Part shown: piece after piece, positions 53,742 to 64,000 of the stretch
Numbering within the stretch: the stretch's first letter is position 1
How the letters are laid out: each line of letters opens with the position of its first letter
NCBI GenBank assembly: GCA_028554755.1
Contig: JAPTOF010000038.1
Coordinates: 278,093-342,092, forward strand
DNA: 64,000 nt
Reading direction: 5' to 3'
Origin: Cordia subcordata
Lineage: Eukaryota > Streptophyta > Magnoliopsida > Boraginales > Cordiaceae
Position numbers and translations under genes: made by a program
Notes under the pieces: generated by a model
The model's database searches: none
Told to the model about the DNA's origin: nothing
The model's input: the letters and a program-made list of their open reading frames with translations, nothing else

Positions 53742-56104
53742 ATGCCAAAAAAGAAAAATCACATATCTTCAAGAAAGAGTGCAAGGATTAAAGCTATTAA
53801 TCCTAAGCTCAAGGAATCCTATGAAGAACTCCCTCAACATGGTACTCAAAATGTTATGCATGGTGCTGAAAACGTTCTTGTTTCTCCCTCCATGCGTGAA
53901 ATCTCATCCTCTTTGCTTGTTGAAGAAGATGAACCCTCCATCAACTCTAGCCTTGAGTTCAAATTAGCTTACGATGCTTGCTGTAATGTTGGATTTTCAC
54001 CTACACAATCTTCTTCTTCTAAGTCTATGCAAGATATTAAGCTTGGAAAGTTCACGACAATGGCTGCCTCCGCGAGTGAGTTTGATGGAGAAAAGAACCA
54101 AGTTGATTTGCATCTTGCTTGTGATGGTCTTAGCACCTCTATGGCTGAAAAGGTCGCTACTTCTTCTCCAAAGTTGGAAAGTTCTCCACAAATGGCTACA
54201 AGTCATTCTCCCTTGCGACATGCTTTCGGCTCACCCAAAATTACTCATAATGGTACTCGTTCTATCCGCAAGAAGAGAAGAACTCTCTTCTCCAACATAA
54301 ATTGCATTTTCAGCCCGCAAACTTGAGCAGTTTTGCTCCAAATTCCAGCCATGAATTGGCTTCTCAACAAGAAAATATCCATGAGTCTTTATCCAAAGGA
54401 CAAAACGCTGAGAAGGACTATTTTGCTGATTGCTCGGCTGATCATTTCCAGGCTACTACAAGTACTTTTTCAGGCCTAAATAAATCTTTTTCAGCCTCTT
54501 CCAAGCAGCACATGACAGCACATCATGCTACACCTAAGTTAGGCAACTTTTCAAACTCTTTGAATGAGTCTTTGCACTTTAACTTTGAAAATTTCCCTCC
54601 ACTTGATACTCGGCCAGAGTGTAGCTTCTCCATGCCAACTAAGCAGCCAACTAAGCATACTCCTAATGTTGATATGGCTGCCAAGTCAACGAATGCACCT
54701 CCTTATGTCCCCAACGACCAGAATAAACTATGCTCTTATTTTGCAACTTCACATCATTAAAATGAAACCCCTGCTGTCCCACTTTCTGGCTGCAACAAAA
54801 ATTCATAATTTGCACTTCATGCACCATCAAGTAATACAAATTCATTGCCATTTAATGAGTTTACTTCACCAAAACAAGCAAGATAGCAAATGGGCAACCA
54901 GAATAATGCTTGGAGAAGGCCTTTTAGGCCAAGATATGAGCCGTCTTCTTCCATTCCAAATCCTAATTGGGGAGGTGCTTTTGCCCAATGTTCCACTTTA
55001 AATTATAAGCTTGAAGGTCATGTTGCAAATGTGGTAAATGGTGTTAGAAACGTTGAAGACCCCCCACTTGATATCTATGATGATGGTGAAAATTTTTGGC
55101 AACATTGTCTTGTTGGCCAATTCCTTGGTGCTCCACCTCCATTTTTTCTCCTTCGTAATATGGTTGAAAATGTTTGGAGAAGCTTTGGAAGAGTGGAAAT
55201 CTTTTCAAAGGGTAAAGGATTGTTTGTTTTCAAGTTTGAGAATGAGGAAAATTGCCAAAAAGTGTTGGAACAATTATGGCATGTTAACCATAGGCCACTT
55301 CTTTTGAGAAAAGGGGAGCCTAATCTTGATTTTGTCAACCTTACTTGTGACAAGATTCCAATTTGGATCAAATTGAGAGATGTTCCTTTAAGCCTATGGT
55401 CTAGAAGAGGCCTTGGTTATGTTGTTTCTTTCATTGGTAATCCACTTCAAATGGATGCTATGACGGCATCAAGAAGAAACCTTGAATTTGCAAGAGTGTG
55501 CGTTGAAGTTAATTTAGAGGAAAGGCGCCCGGAGGAGATTTTTGTGAAACTTAGAGATGGGTCTCGAGCAAGAGTTGCTGTGGAATATGATTGGAAGCCT
55601 TCTAAGTGCGATCATTGCAAAATTGTTGGACATGTTGAAGATTTTTGTCCCATGAAGGCAAAACAAAGCACTCATGAAGCTCCTCAAAGAATTGTTGCAA
55701 ATGCTGCAAAGCCAAAACAAAGTGAAGAATGGATTGTAATTGGCAAGAAAAAACCCACAAATGGAAACGACCATTCTAAGGATGTTAGTCAAACCCCATG
55801 CAAAGAAAATGCTAATGTTCCTCAAGTAACAAATCGGTTTGATGCTCTTGATGGTTATGATGGTGGAAATACATTTGAGGAAATGGTGAGAGAAAATGAT
55901 GCTGATGGAGTGTCCCTAGTAAAGGAGGATTTGCAAATACAAAATGATGGTGTTGCCGTGTTTTCCCCGGCCAATAATGAAATTGAACCGCTTGGTGATG
56001 GAAACAATGGACCAGGCCTTGAGAATGCTGCTCATGTTGCGGTCCAAGAGGATTGTGGACGTGATGCAAGCATGGAAGTTCCCATTACCCGCTCCTCTTC
56101 TTAA
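53742..56104 (+). pseudogene. ORF1 of E10, nearly intact
   Basis: Three open pieces: 53742-54326 (MPKKKNHISSRKSARIKA start), 54302-54760 (Ser/Asn-rich, FENFPPLDTRPE) and 54890-56104 (404 residues). The last holds NAWRRPFRPRYEPS, HCLVGQFLGAPPPFFLLRN, WHVNHRPLLLRKGEP, IPIWIKLRDVPLSLWSRRGL, FARVCVEVNLEE, the knuckle CDHCKIVGHVEDFC (about 55608-55650) and NRFDALDGYDGG. Only a frameshift near 54305 and a break between 54760 and 54890 interrupt it. Confidence 0.9.
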
Positions 56105-56182
56105 CTTGTTCTTTTTTTCTTTTGCTTGTTCTCTTTTGGTTTGATTCTTTGTTAATGCCTTCTTGTCGTTTTGTTTTGCATT

Positions 56183-56233
56183 TCCCCTCAAACTGATTTC
56201 TTGTTTCTATTGTTGTATCAAAGTTTGAGGGGA
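56183..56233 (+). other. 3' UTR hairpin of E10
   Basis: Arms TCCCCTCAAACT (56183-56194) and AGTTTGAGGGGA (56222-56233) pair perfectly over 12 bp, the longest of the set, with TTGTTGTAT in the loop. Confidence 0.85.
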
Positions 56234-56271
56234 TTTGGAATGTCTTTGTATTCATTTGTGATTAATAAATC

Positions 56272-57355
56272 CAAAAGCAAGAAGGGCCATACCAGCAAAG
56301 CTCTAATTTAAGGAATCAAATGCTTTCATAATGTCAACTTTGAGAGCACATCTTGGGGAAATGTGGTTTCTTGAGTAATGTCTAAGGAGATTATGAGCAA
56401 TGACAATGTTTTCATTGATGAGTCTATTCTTCACAAAAGTAGATTGATTTCAAGAGATGACATGATTCAAGCAACTTTTCAATCTATTTGCAAGCAATTT
56501 GGAGATGCACTTGTATATTGTGTTGCAACAAGAGTTAGGCCTAAAGTCTTTTACCAATGAAGGGTCTTGGACCTTAGGGATGAGCAATGAAGGTTGAATT
56601 TACCTCTTAAGGAGTTTGCAAGATTCAAAGAAAGACTTTATGGCATTTGTGACATCTTCCCCAACAATCTCTCAAGTTGCTTTGTAAAAGAGAGAAGTAA
56701 AACCATTAGGCCCGAGGCTTTTGTTTGGATTGAGATAGAAGAGAGTATTCTTAATCTCCTTATTTGTGAAAGGACCAATAAGGCAATCTATGGCCTGTGT
56801 GCTGATTTGCTTCCCAACAATTTCTTTGATTCTATCAACATTTGCACAAGAAGTTGTTGGAGTGCCAAGGAGCTTCTTGAAAAAGTTGATAAATTCCTCC
56901 TTAACTTTATGTTCCCTAGTAAGGAGAACTCCATCACTATTTGTAATAGTGTGAATGGTATTTTTGCTTGTTTTCCCTTTAATGGCATTGTGAAAGAAAC
57001 TTGTATTTGCATCGCCATCTTTAAGCTAATTGATTCTTGATTTTTGGTGAAGCATTGCTCTATGTGTGGCTTCAAGATCTTCAATTTGAACAAGGAGCAA
57101 TTTTTCATGCTCAATGGTTTTAGCCCTATGATCCCTATTAAGGATGCCATTTTGAACATCTCCAAGTTCACCTCTAAGCTCAACAATACTATTTGGGATA
57201 TTGGCAAAATATTTCTTATCAAACTCTTTGAGAGCCTTTTTTATGACTTTTTGCTTTTGGGCAAGAATAAACTTTGGAGTGCCAAAGACCTATGCACTCC
57301 AATGTTTCTCCACTAGTTGCAAGAAAGCATGATGGTTAGTTCAAAGAACCAACTT
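56272..57355 (-). pseudogene. Minus-strand LINE ORF2 remnant: linker and RT start
   Basis: Minus strand, from about 57300: LKKALKEFDKKYFANIPN, DGDANTSFFHNAIKGKTSKNTIHTI (about 57030-56940), FINFFKKLLGTPTTSCANVDRI (about 56910-56830), NPNKSLGPNGFTSLFYKAT (about 56730-56670), KDFRPN-like sequence near 56550, MKTLSLLIIS near 56410, and a TAG near 56318 in place of Trp (LNWSFAG). Many frameshifts. It has no tail; the borders are abrupt at both ends. Confidence 0.8.
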
Positions 57356-57584
57356 TCTTCTGGAAGAAGTTTCTCTCTTTACCATGAAATCTCTCCTCCT
57401 TCTCTCTAAACCTTTTGCAACTAGCCACCTCCACACACCATCTCCATACATCCTTCATCCATCAAAACCCAAACACTAAACCCTAAACACTCTTCCACAC
57501 CCATTCTTTACCCTCATTTGATTGCTTGATTTCATGGGAAAGAAGAAGAAAAGTTCATCTCCTTCTAGGCAAAGTGTAAGAATA
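57356..57584 (+). mobile_element. 5' tip of a plus-strand LINE
   Basis: Leader with GAAGTTTCTCTCTTTACCATG and CTCCTTCTCTCTAAACC, then an ORF1 start MGKKKKSSSPSRQSVRI at 57534. It is interrupted at 57585 by the poly(T) of a minus-strand element. The rest would lie beyond that insertion, outside the window. The leader resembles that of copy B at 26410-26460. Confidence 0.78.
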
Positions 57585-58768
57585 TTTTTTTTTTTTTTTT
57601 TTTGCAGATCAAGTAGTAAATTTTATTGCTGCAAATCAGATTTGTACAAGTACAAAGATGGTGAAAAGCCATCAAAACCTAAACAAGTAAATCATCAAGT
57701 TTCCATAATTTACAAAGGGATTTGTTCAAATGCGTTGAAAGAAACTTCCTATTACAAGAAATTTTGACTCTAACATCATTGAAAATTGTGTTACAAACAA
57801 ATTTCTCTGTCTTTGCTTCGTTCTTGAAGATTCTTCTATTTCTTTCCATCCAAATGTGATAGACAGTAGCGCCCAAGAGATGCTTGAGGATTGATGCTTT
57901 CAAGTGTTTCTCATGAGCAAATGGAGTGATATAGTTGAAGATGTCTTGTCAACAAATAAGGCTTTCCAGAACAAGAGTTAAAGACAAGCCAAATCTCCAA
58001 ATATGTCTAGTAAAACTACATTAAAAAAAGAGATGATCTCTAGTTTCACATCCCATATAGCAAAAGATGCAAGTGGTGCTATTGTTAAGCCCCCAAAATG
58101 AAATTCTGAATCTTGTAGTAAGGCGGTCATAATGTGCAAGCCAAACAATAAAACTATGCTTTGGGTTGTGACCCTTGTGCCAAATGATATTATGACCGCT
58201 GAAATGATTTCCTTTGATTCTAATATGCTCCCATGTATGTTTGAAAGAAAATTCACCATTAGGAGAAGGAGTCCAAGCAAAAGAGTCTTGTGAATTCTCA
58301 TCAAGTGCAAAGCTAGGTGCTTCAATAGAGGAGAGATGTAAAGGCCAACTCCAAGAGCCATTGAGAAAAATATCACTAACCTTTGCAAAGATGGATGGGG
58401 TAGGAAAGATGTTGCTCCAATGTTCAAAAAGTGGTCCATCTTTATGCCAATTGTCAATCCAAAAGTGAGTGTTCATACCATTCCCAATGTAGTGCTTGGT
58501 AAAGTTTCTTGCATGGTCATGGCATGAAACTCGAGAGCTTGATTTAAGAGATAAGCTTTTAACCAAATCAGCCTTAACTTTACTTTGGACTTCAGCGTGC
58601 TCTTTGAGGGAGGAACTCGCTTCCAAGGCTTCGAAAACTTCTTTAAAGACAAGACTTGAGGTTGATTGAGCATCTCCACTAGCAAGTGGTGAAGAGGCCA
58701 AATCAACCTCATTATATGAGGAGGAAGAATTAGATTTGGCAACCGATAAATCATTCAAAGATTGCTTC
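57585..58768 (-). mobile_element. Short chimeric element: ORF1 N-terminus joined to ORF2 C-terminus
   Basis: Poly(T) 57585-57603 marks its 3' end. It runs about 1.2 kb up to 58768, where copy C is inserted. Relative to copy B it lacks everything between the ORF1 N-terminal region and the zf-RVT region, yet keeps a proper poly(A) end. Its 5' end lies beyond the window because copy C splits it. Confidence 0.82.
58021..58758 (-). CDS. Fused ORF: ORF1 N-terminal region plus zf-RVT region, 245 residues open
   Basis: One open frame on the minus strand. Residues 1-80 are ORF1 N-terminal type (VAKSNSSSSYNEVDLASSPL, QSTSSLVFKEVFEALE), with the true start further upstream beyond the copy C insertion. 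From about residue 80 (CHDHARNFTKHYIGNG) it is ORF2 C-terminal sequence: NTHFWIDNWHKDG, FAWTPSPNGEFSFKHTWEH, HNPKHSFIVWLAHYDRL, CIFCYMGCETRDHLFF. A TAA after HLFF stops it where the related copy at 18707 reads FFECSF. The join keeps the frame. Function unknown; possibly just an internal-deletion derivative. Confidence 0.7.
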   Translation of the reverse strand: MNDLSVAKSNSSSSYNEVDLASSPLASGDAQSTSSLVFKEVFEALEASSSLKEHAEVQSKVKADLVKSLSLKSSSRVSCHDHARNFTKHYIGNGMNTHFWIDNWHKDGPLFEHWSNIFPTPSIFAKVSDIFLNGSWSWPLHLSSIEAPSFALDENSQDSFAWTPSPNGEFSFKHTWEHIRIKGNHFSGHNIIWHKGHNPKHSFIVWLAHYDRLTTRFRISFWGLNNSTTCIFCYMGCETRDHLFF

Positions 58769-58835
58769 TTTTTTTTTTGCGAGAAAAGTAAGAAATTTCA
58801 TTCAAGAAAGAAACAAAATTACAAGTACAAACTGA

Positions 58836-61800
58836 TCAAAGGAGGATTTCTTCCATCCCCCACAATTTACAAATTTTCCTATTCATACTAGAAGTAGTGA
58901 AATGTTTTCCAACAATGCATTTAAGTCTAACATGATTAAAGATGGATGAAAAGATTTGCTCCTCCGTCTTGAAGCTCTTGTGAAATTCACGATGATTCCT
59001 CTCAATCCAAATAAAGTAGATTGCTGCCTCCAAAAAGTGCTTCAAGGTAGTAGCTTTAAGATTATTTTCGAGTGCATAAGGTGAAATAAAAGCAATAATG
59101 TCTCCCCAATTGATCAATGTTTCATGGATCATAGTAAGATGAAGTCCTTTCCTCCAGATCCCTCTAGTGAAACAACAATTAAAGAAAAGATGGTCTCTAG
59201 TTTCACACCCAAAGTTGCAAAAAATGCAAGTGGGATTCAGCTCCCTACCCTAATAAAGCAATCTGAATTTTGTGGAAAGTCGATCATGAATAGCGAGCCA
59301 AGTAAAAAATGCATGTCTTGGTGTATGCCCTTTGAACCAAACAATATAGTGCCAACCAACTTTATTCTTCTTCCTTCTGATTTCCTCCCAAGTGTGTGAG
59401 AAAGTGAATTCACCATTTGGAGAAAGGTTCCAAGTAAAAGCATCAAGATTTTCTTCCACAAGATTGGTGCAAGGTGGATCAAAATGCATGAGATGAATAG
59501 GCCAAAACCAATTACCAAAAACAAAAATGTCACACACCTTAGCATAGTATGGTGGATTGTTGAGAGTGCTGCTCCAAAAATTGCTAAGTACCCCATGTGT
59601 GTGCCATTTGTCATGCCAAAAGTGCGTGTGCTTTCCATTGCCAAGTATATGAGAGATATGGGCACTTGCAAAGTTTCAAATTTTGAGGAGGTTTTTGAGA
59701 ACCCAACTATCATCCGTAGAAGTGGTGAGAGTCCAAATCGATTTGTCCTTGATGTAGTTAATTTGCATCCAATTGCTCCAAAGAGAATCCCTACAAGTAT
59801 ACATTCTCCAAAAGGATTTAAGGAGAAAAGTGTTGTTGATGTCTTCAATCTTCCGGATACCAAGTCCACCTTCATCAAGAGGGAGACAAATGTCTTTCCA
59901 TGCAATCTTAGCCCTAGTATTCTTCCAAAGGAAAGCACAAAATTTGGATTCAATTTTTGAATGATACTTTTGGGAAGAAGAAATGCACCAGCCCAAAAGG
60001 AACAAATTTGCAAGAGTGTGGATTTGATAAGGGTTAATCTACCCATGTAGGAAAGCCATTGATTGGTCCAGCTTTCAAGCCTTCTATTGATTTTCTCCAA
60101 AAGAGGTAAACAATCAGCCCTACGGAGCTTCCTTGACACAAGAGGAACACCCAAATATCTTATAGGAAGATTACCTTCTTTGAAGTTCATTTTGCAAAGA
60201 ATGGCCAGCTTTGTTTCATGAAGAACACCACCAAAGAAAATATTACTCTTGGAAGGGTTTGCTTTAAGACCCGAGAGAGAGCAAAAGTTCTCCAAGACAT
60301 CCATAATGCACTCAATTGATTTGATATTTCCTTTGCAAAAGATAAAAAGGTCATCAGCAAAACAAAGATGGTTCAACCTCAAGTTTGCACATTTTAGATG
60401 AAACCCAAACTTTTGATCTTGTTCCAACTTGTTGAGCATGCATGATAAAACTTCCATGCAAATAACAAAAATGTATGGTGAGAGGGGATCCCCTTGCCTT
60501 ATCCCATTTGCTCCTTTAAAATACCCCTCTAAACTTCCATTGATTGCCACAGAGAAACTTGTTGATGTGATACAAGACATGATCCATTTCACAAAGAAAC
60601 TTGGGAAGCCAAACACATGAAGAGTACATTCAATAAAATTCCAATTGAGTGAATCAAAAGCCTTCATGATATCAACTTTGAGTGCACATCGAGGAGAAAT
60701 ATGAGTTCTTGTATAGCCTCTAAGGATATCATGTGCAACAAGTATATTCTCATTGATAAGCCTCCCTTTAATAAAAGCCGATTGATTCCAAGGGATGATA
60801 GAAGGTAAACACTCTTTGAGCCTATTTGCAAGAATCTTGGATATGTATTTATAAATGGTGTTGCAGCAAGAAATAGGCCTAAAATCTGTTACCCAAGATG
60901 GGTTTTGGACTTTGGGAATAAGGGTAATATAAGTAGCATTTACCTCTTGGAGCAACTTTGAGGAGTGGAAAAAAGACTTTATTGCTTTGTGCACATCTTC
61001 CCCAACAACCTCCCAGGCCATCTTGTAGAAGTGTGAAGTATAGCCATCCGGCCCCGGGCTTTTGTTTGGATTATTGGAGAAAAGAGTTGTTTTGATTTCC
61101 TCAAAGGTAATGGGAGCAGCAAGCTTTGCCAAGCAACTTTCCTCAATGGTTTTCCCTAAAATGCTTTTGATGGTCTCCACACTAGCAATTGAAAGTGAGG
61201 GGGTGCCAAAGAGATTTTTGAAATAGGAGATAAATTCAGATTTTATCTCCTCCTTTGAAGTGATGAGATTCCCCTCATTGTCGTTGATGGCAAAGATGGA
61301 GTTTATGTTTTTCCTTTCACGAATCTTATTGTGGAAGAACTTTGTATTAGCATCTCCATCTTTAATCCAATTAATGCGAGCCTTTTGGTGGAGCATCTTT
61401 TTGTGGGTGTCTTCAAGCTCTTCAATATTCCTCATAATCTCCTTTTCTTTGTTAAGAGCCTCTTCATTAAGGTACCCATTCAGCATGGCAAGTTGGACAT
61501 CCGAAAGGGTTCTTTTAAGATCCTCAACTTGACTTGGGATGCAAGAGAAGTAATTCTTGTCGAAATCCTTGAGCACTCTTTTGAGTGCTTTTTGTTTTTG
61601 AAAAAAATGAACATTGGAGTGCCAAAACCCGTGCATTCCAATGTTTTTCCACCTCATGCAAGAAAAGAGGATGAGTTGTCCAAGCATTGTAGAACTTGAA
61701 AGGCTTTGGTGAAGAAGGCTTGATGATGCAAGTATGAACCACAAGAGGACAATGGTCTGAAATACCTGGGCTATCCACTAAGAGAGAAGAGTGATCCAAG

Positions 61801-62417
61801 TGGTCCATCCAAAAGGTGTTGACAAGAGCTCTATCCAACTTACTTGCAATAAGATTGCCTTTGGAGCTCCAGTTGGTCCAAGTGAAATGAGGCCCAATAG
61901 TCTTAATCTCAGAGAGTCTAGCTTGAGAAATGCAATTCTTGAAATCCAAAGCACTTGGAGCAATGGTGGTAGAGGAAGATCTATCTCCACAATTCAGAAC
62001 CTCATTAAAATCTCCAAGAATACAAAGTGGCCCGTTATAACACCTTACACTCTAACTTTCAATTTTTGCCCAAAGGTGCTGTCTTCTTGAAGGATCATTC
62101 CTACCATACACAAAAGCCACAAAAATAGGAACTTGGAATGGACTCTCCAAATGGCAAAGGATTCCTTGATCCATAGTGTCAATTATTGTAGCCTTGATGT
62201 GTTGCTTCCAAAAAACCCAAATTTTGCCAGCCATATTATCATCGATGTAGTTTGCAAAACCCAAAGTGTTAAAATATGAAGCAATGAGAGTATCATTGTC
62301 CACTTTGGTCTCCAAAACACAAAAACAATCAAGCCTATGCTTGTTTATTAGATTCTTCATTTCTTTATGCTTTTTAGGGGAATTGAAACCCCTAATGTTC
62401 CATGCACACAAAATCAT
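58836..62417 (-). pseudogene. LINE ORF2 (copy C), about 1190 codons, few breaks
   Basis: Starts MILCAWNIRGFNSP at 62417. Endonuclease about residues 1-230: WNIRGF, LETKVDND, GDFNEVLNCGDRS near 135, SDHCPLV near 221. RT about 455-750: NKSPGPDGYTSHFYK, KVDIMKAFDSLNW, GANGIRQGDPLSPYIF, CFADDLFIFCKG near 687. Thumb and linker follow. zf-RVT is CIFCNFGCETRDHLFF near 1062-1080, stop at 58838-58836. The RT-containing frame is open from 61620 to 59990. Breaks near 62050, 61700, 59960, 59700 and 59240 are mostly single-base. All catalytic motifs are present, so the source element was active recently. Confidence 0.9.
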
Positions 62418-64000
62418 TTAGGGGTATAAGTGGTGACCAGCCCCCCTCTATCATCTTTCCATGAATTATCTTGCTCCTAAATTGGATCATCATCTTCTTC
62501 TTCATTTGCTTGGTTGAGGATCTCCCCTTCTTCCTTGTGTCCAAAGGAATCAAGTTTCCTATCAACTTTCATCCCAACTTCAGCTTCAATATTCAAGGTT
62601 TCTTCATTGTGCTCATCCTCCTGGCCAAGGACTTCAAAGCAATTTTGACGATTTAAAGTTGAGTCAATTGTAGCCTTAGGAGAATTTGGCCTGGTAGACT
62701 TCATTTTCTTATTTTGAGTGGAAATTTCATTGCTCAAACCCTCATGATTCTTCAATGGAGCTTGCTTTTTGCCCACAACTTTCCATTCTTGGCGAGTTTT
62801 TGCTTGCTACCCAAAATGAGTAGTTTGAGGATTTTGTTGTGTTTTCGGCTTCAAGGGCAATTCTCCTCAACATGCCCAACCATTTTACAATGTATGCATT
62901 TGCTTGGCTTCCAAGAATATTCAACATCAACTTTTGCTCTTGTACCATTCATGATTTTTGTAAAAACAACATCCGGGAAGTTTCCTTCAAAATCCACTTC
63001 AATGCAAACACTAGCAAACTCCACATACCTTCTAGAATCCGTAAGTGCATCCATTTGAATAGGCTTACCAATGAAGGATGCAATGTAACCTAAGCCCTCT
63101 TTTGGAGTATAGACTCAATGGAACATCCCAAAGCTTAATCCAAATTGGAACTTTATTACATGATAGGTTCACAAACTCGAGGTTGGGTTCCCATTTTCTA
63201 AGCAACAGCGGTCTATGGTTAACATGCCAAAGTTGTTGAAGGACTTTTGACAAATTTCTTCATTTTCAAATTTGAAAAGGAAAAGACCTTTTCCTTTAGT
63301 ATGTATGTCCACTTTACCAAATTTCTTCCAAGCAAATTCCACCATATTTTTGATTAAGAAAAAAGGTGGTGGAGCTCCTAAAAACTGCCCAACTAAGCAA
63401 TGACTCCAAAATTTATCACCCTCTTCATAAAGATCATCCGGAGGATCAACAACTTCCCTCTTGCCTTCCACAATATTATAAGCATGCTTTTCATCAAATT
63501 TAAGATTTGTATTGATATGCTCAGCAAAAACACCTCCCCAATCGGGTGAAGGATCATTTGGGGAAAGTGCATACCTGAATTTAAGTGGTTTGCGCCAAGC
63601 ATTTTGCTTATTTTGTGCTTGAGCTTTGTTTGGCATGTTGACTCCTTGAGCTTTTTGGAAGTTTTCTTCATGCTGTCTCTTCAAGACATCATCGAATGAA
63701 GTGCTGCCTTGGACGACATCCCCATCATTTGTTTGAGCATGAACTTGAAACCCAAGCTTTGGTGAGGTAGAAATCTTCAGATTTGTAACCGGCTGACATG
63801 GCGTCTTGCTTGCAAAGTTGGCTGCCACGTCATTTTCTTTAGTCTTCTGATTTGGCATGGTTTTCCCGTTTGAAACATGAGCAAGTGGAGGGAAATTCTC
63901 AGCATTATCACATGGGCCAGCATACAAAGTGTTGGAATCAAATTTTAACAGCTGACCCACTTTTTGAGTTGTCAAGTTTTCCTTAGAAAAGTCTGAAATA
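62414..64000 (-). pseudogene. LINE ORF1 (copy C), C-terminal part
   Basis: 63975-63169 is open for 268 residues: NAWRKPLKFRYALSPND, DLYEEGDKFWSHCLVGQFLGAPPPFFLIKNMVEFAWKKF. A frameshift near 63240 comes before WHVNHRPLLLRKWEP; then VPIWIKLWDVPLSLYSKRGL with another shift near 63100. 63054-62851 covers the conserved MDALTDSRR and ASVCIEVDF segments and the knuckle CIHCKMVGHVEENC. NCFEVLGQEDE lies near 62640. A TAG near 62482 (GCG in copy B) would cut the last 22 codons. The ancestral TGA at 62416-62414 overlaps the ORF2 ATG. Confidence 0.87.

Larger units (their letters stand above)
53671..56271 (+). mobile_element. ORF1-only element (E10), 3' tip missing
   Basis: Leader TCTCTCTAGAGTTACTACTCTC at about 53680, ORF1 53742-56104, hairpin, then the sequence switches at 56271 to a minus-strand RT about 20 nt before the expected terminus. 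No poly(A) and no duplication, so the right end is a deletion or recombination point. Pairs with E2 as the MPKKKN, CDHCKIVGHVEDFC-type subgroup. Confidence 0.83.
58769..64000 (-). mobile_element. Full-length-type LINE (copy C), running off the right edge
   Basis: Poly(T) 58769-58778, terminus CTTACTTTTCTCGC. It contains ORF2 (62417-58836) and most of ORF1 (62414 to beyond 64000). It is very similar over its whole visible length to copy B in inverted orientation. The left target site, in an ORF1 N-terminal region, reads CAAAGATTGCTTCTTTT; the matching repeat is outside the window. Confidence 0.95.

Noticed and set aside
58021..58758. The fused ORF as a domesticated host gene
   Set aside because: It sits in a poly(A)-tailed insertion, ends at a stop inside a conserved motif, and is split by another LINE. 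Nothing points to host function.
59237..61744. The 835-codon frame as an intact ORF2
   Set aside because: Its first 45 or so residues and its last 250 or so are out-of-frame reading of ORF2 sequence. Only the middle is true RT, so real breaks exist at both ends.
1..64000. tRNA, rRNA or host protein genes
   Set aside because: Reading both strands, I could account for nearly all sequence as LINE, ORF1-only or copia material. The PBS at 37776 is a tRNA complement, not a tRNA gene.

Overview
The window is plant nuclear DNA made entirely of transposable elements. I see no host gene, rRNA, tRNA or CRISPR array. The main families are L1-type LINEs with a plant-style ORF1 (DUF4283-like domain plus a C-x2-C-x4-H-x4-C zinc knuckle) and an ORF2 (AP-type endonuclease, reverse transcriptase, C-terminal zf-RVT-like Cys/His domain). 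There is one Ty1-copia LTR retrotransposon with an initiator-Met tRNA primer site. This repertoire points to a flowering plant, probably a eudicot; the species cannot be told from the sequence. Almost all copies are broken.

Layout. 1-8.0 kb: two plus-strand LINE 3' ends inside a third plus-strand LINE, which also carries a small LINE fragment, two insertions under 30 bp, and a minus-strand ORF1-only element (5.2-6.8 kb). 8.0-16.5 kb: the 5' half of a LINE interrupted by ORF1-only elements in both orientations, one with an intact 751-residue ORF1 (13023-15278). 16.5-41.1 kb: minus-strand LINE pieces enclosing a deep nest. An ORF1-only element (19624-40096) contains a second ORF1-only element (20.1-22.8 kb) and the copia element (24552-39704), whose 3' LTR holds a full-length LINE (26372-32192). 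41.1-43.5 kb: mosaic LINE scraps. 43.5-53.7 kb: a minus-strand full-length LINE (43562-53084) inside the 3' UTR of another LINE and itself carrying two ORF1-only elements. 53.7-58.8 kb: an ORF1-only element, LINE scraps, and a short element joining an ORF1 N-terminus to an ORF2 C-terminus. 58.8-64 kb: a long, recent LINE running off the right edge.

Most insertions were placed by matching target-site duplications of 7-19 bp for LINEs and 5 bp for copia.

The most interesting content is the set of roughly ten ORF1-only elements. They share 5' leader motifs and a 3' terminal motif with the ORF2-bearing LINEs but have no ORF2. Their 3' UTR carries a hairpin of about 50 nt with compensatory arm changes and a TTGTAT motif in the loop, which I did not find in the ORF2-bearing LINEs. 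They look like plant counterparts of mammalian HAL1 half-LINEs, presumably moved in trans by ORF2 of the full LINEs.
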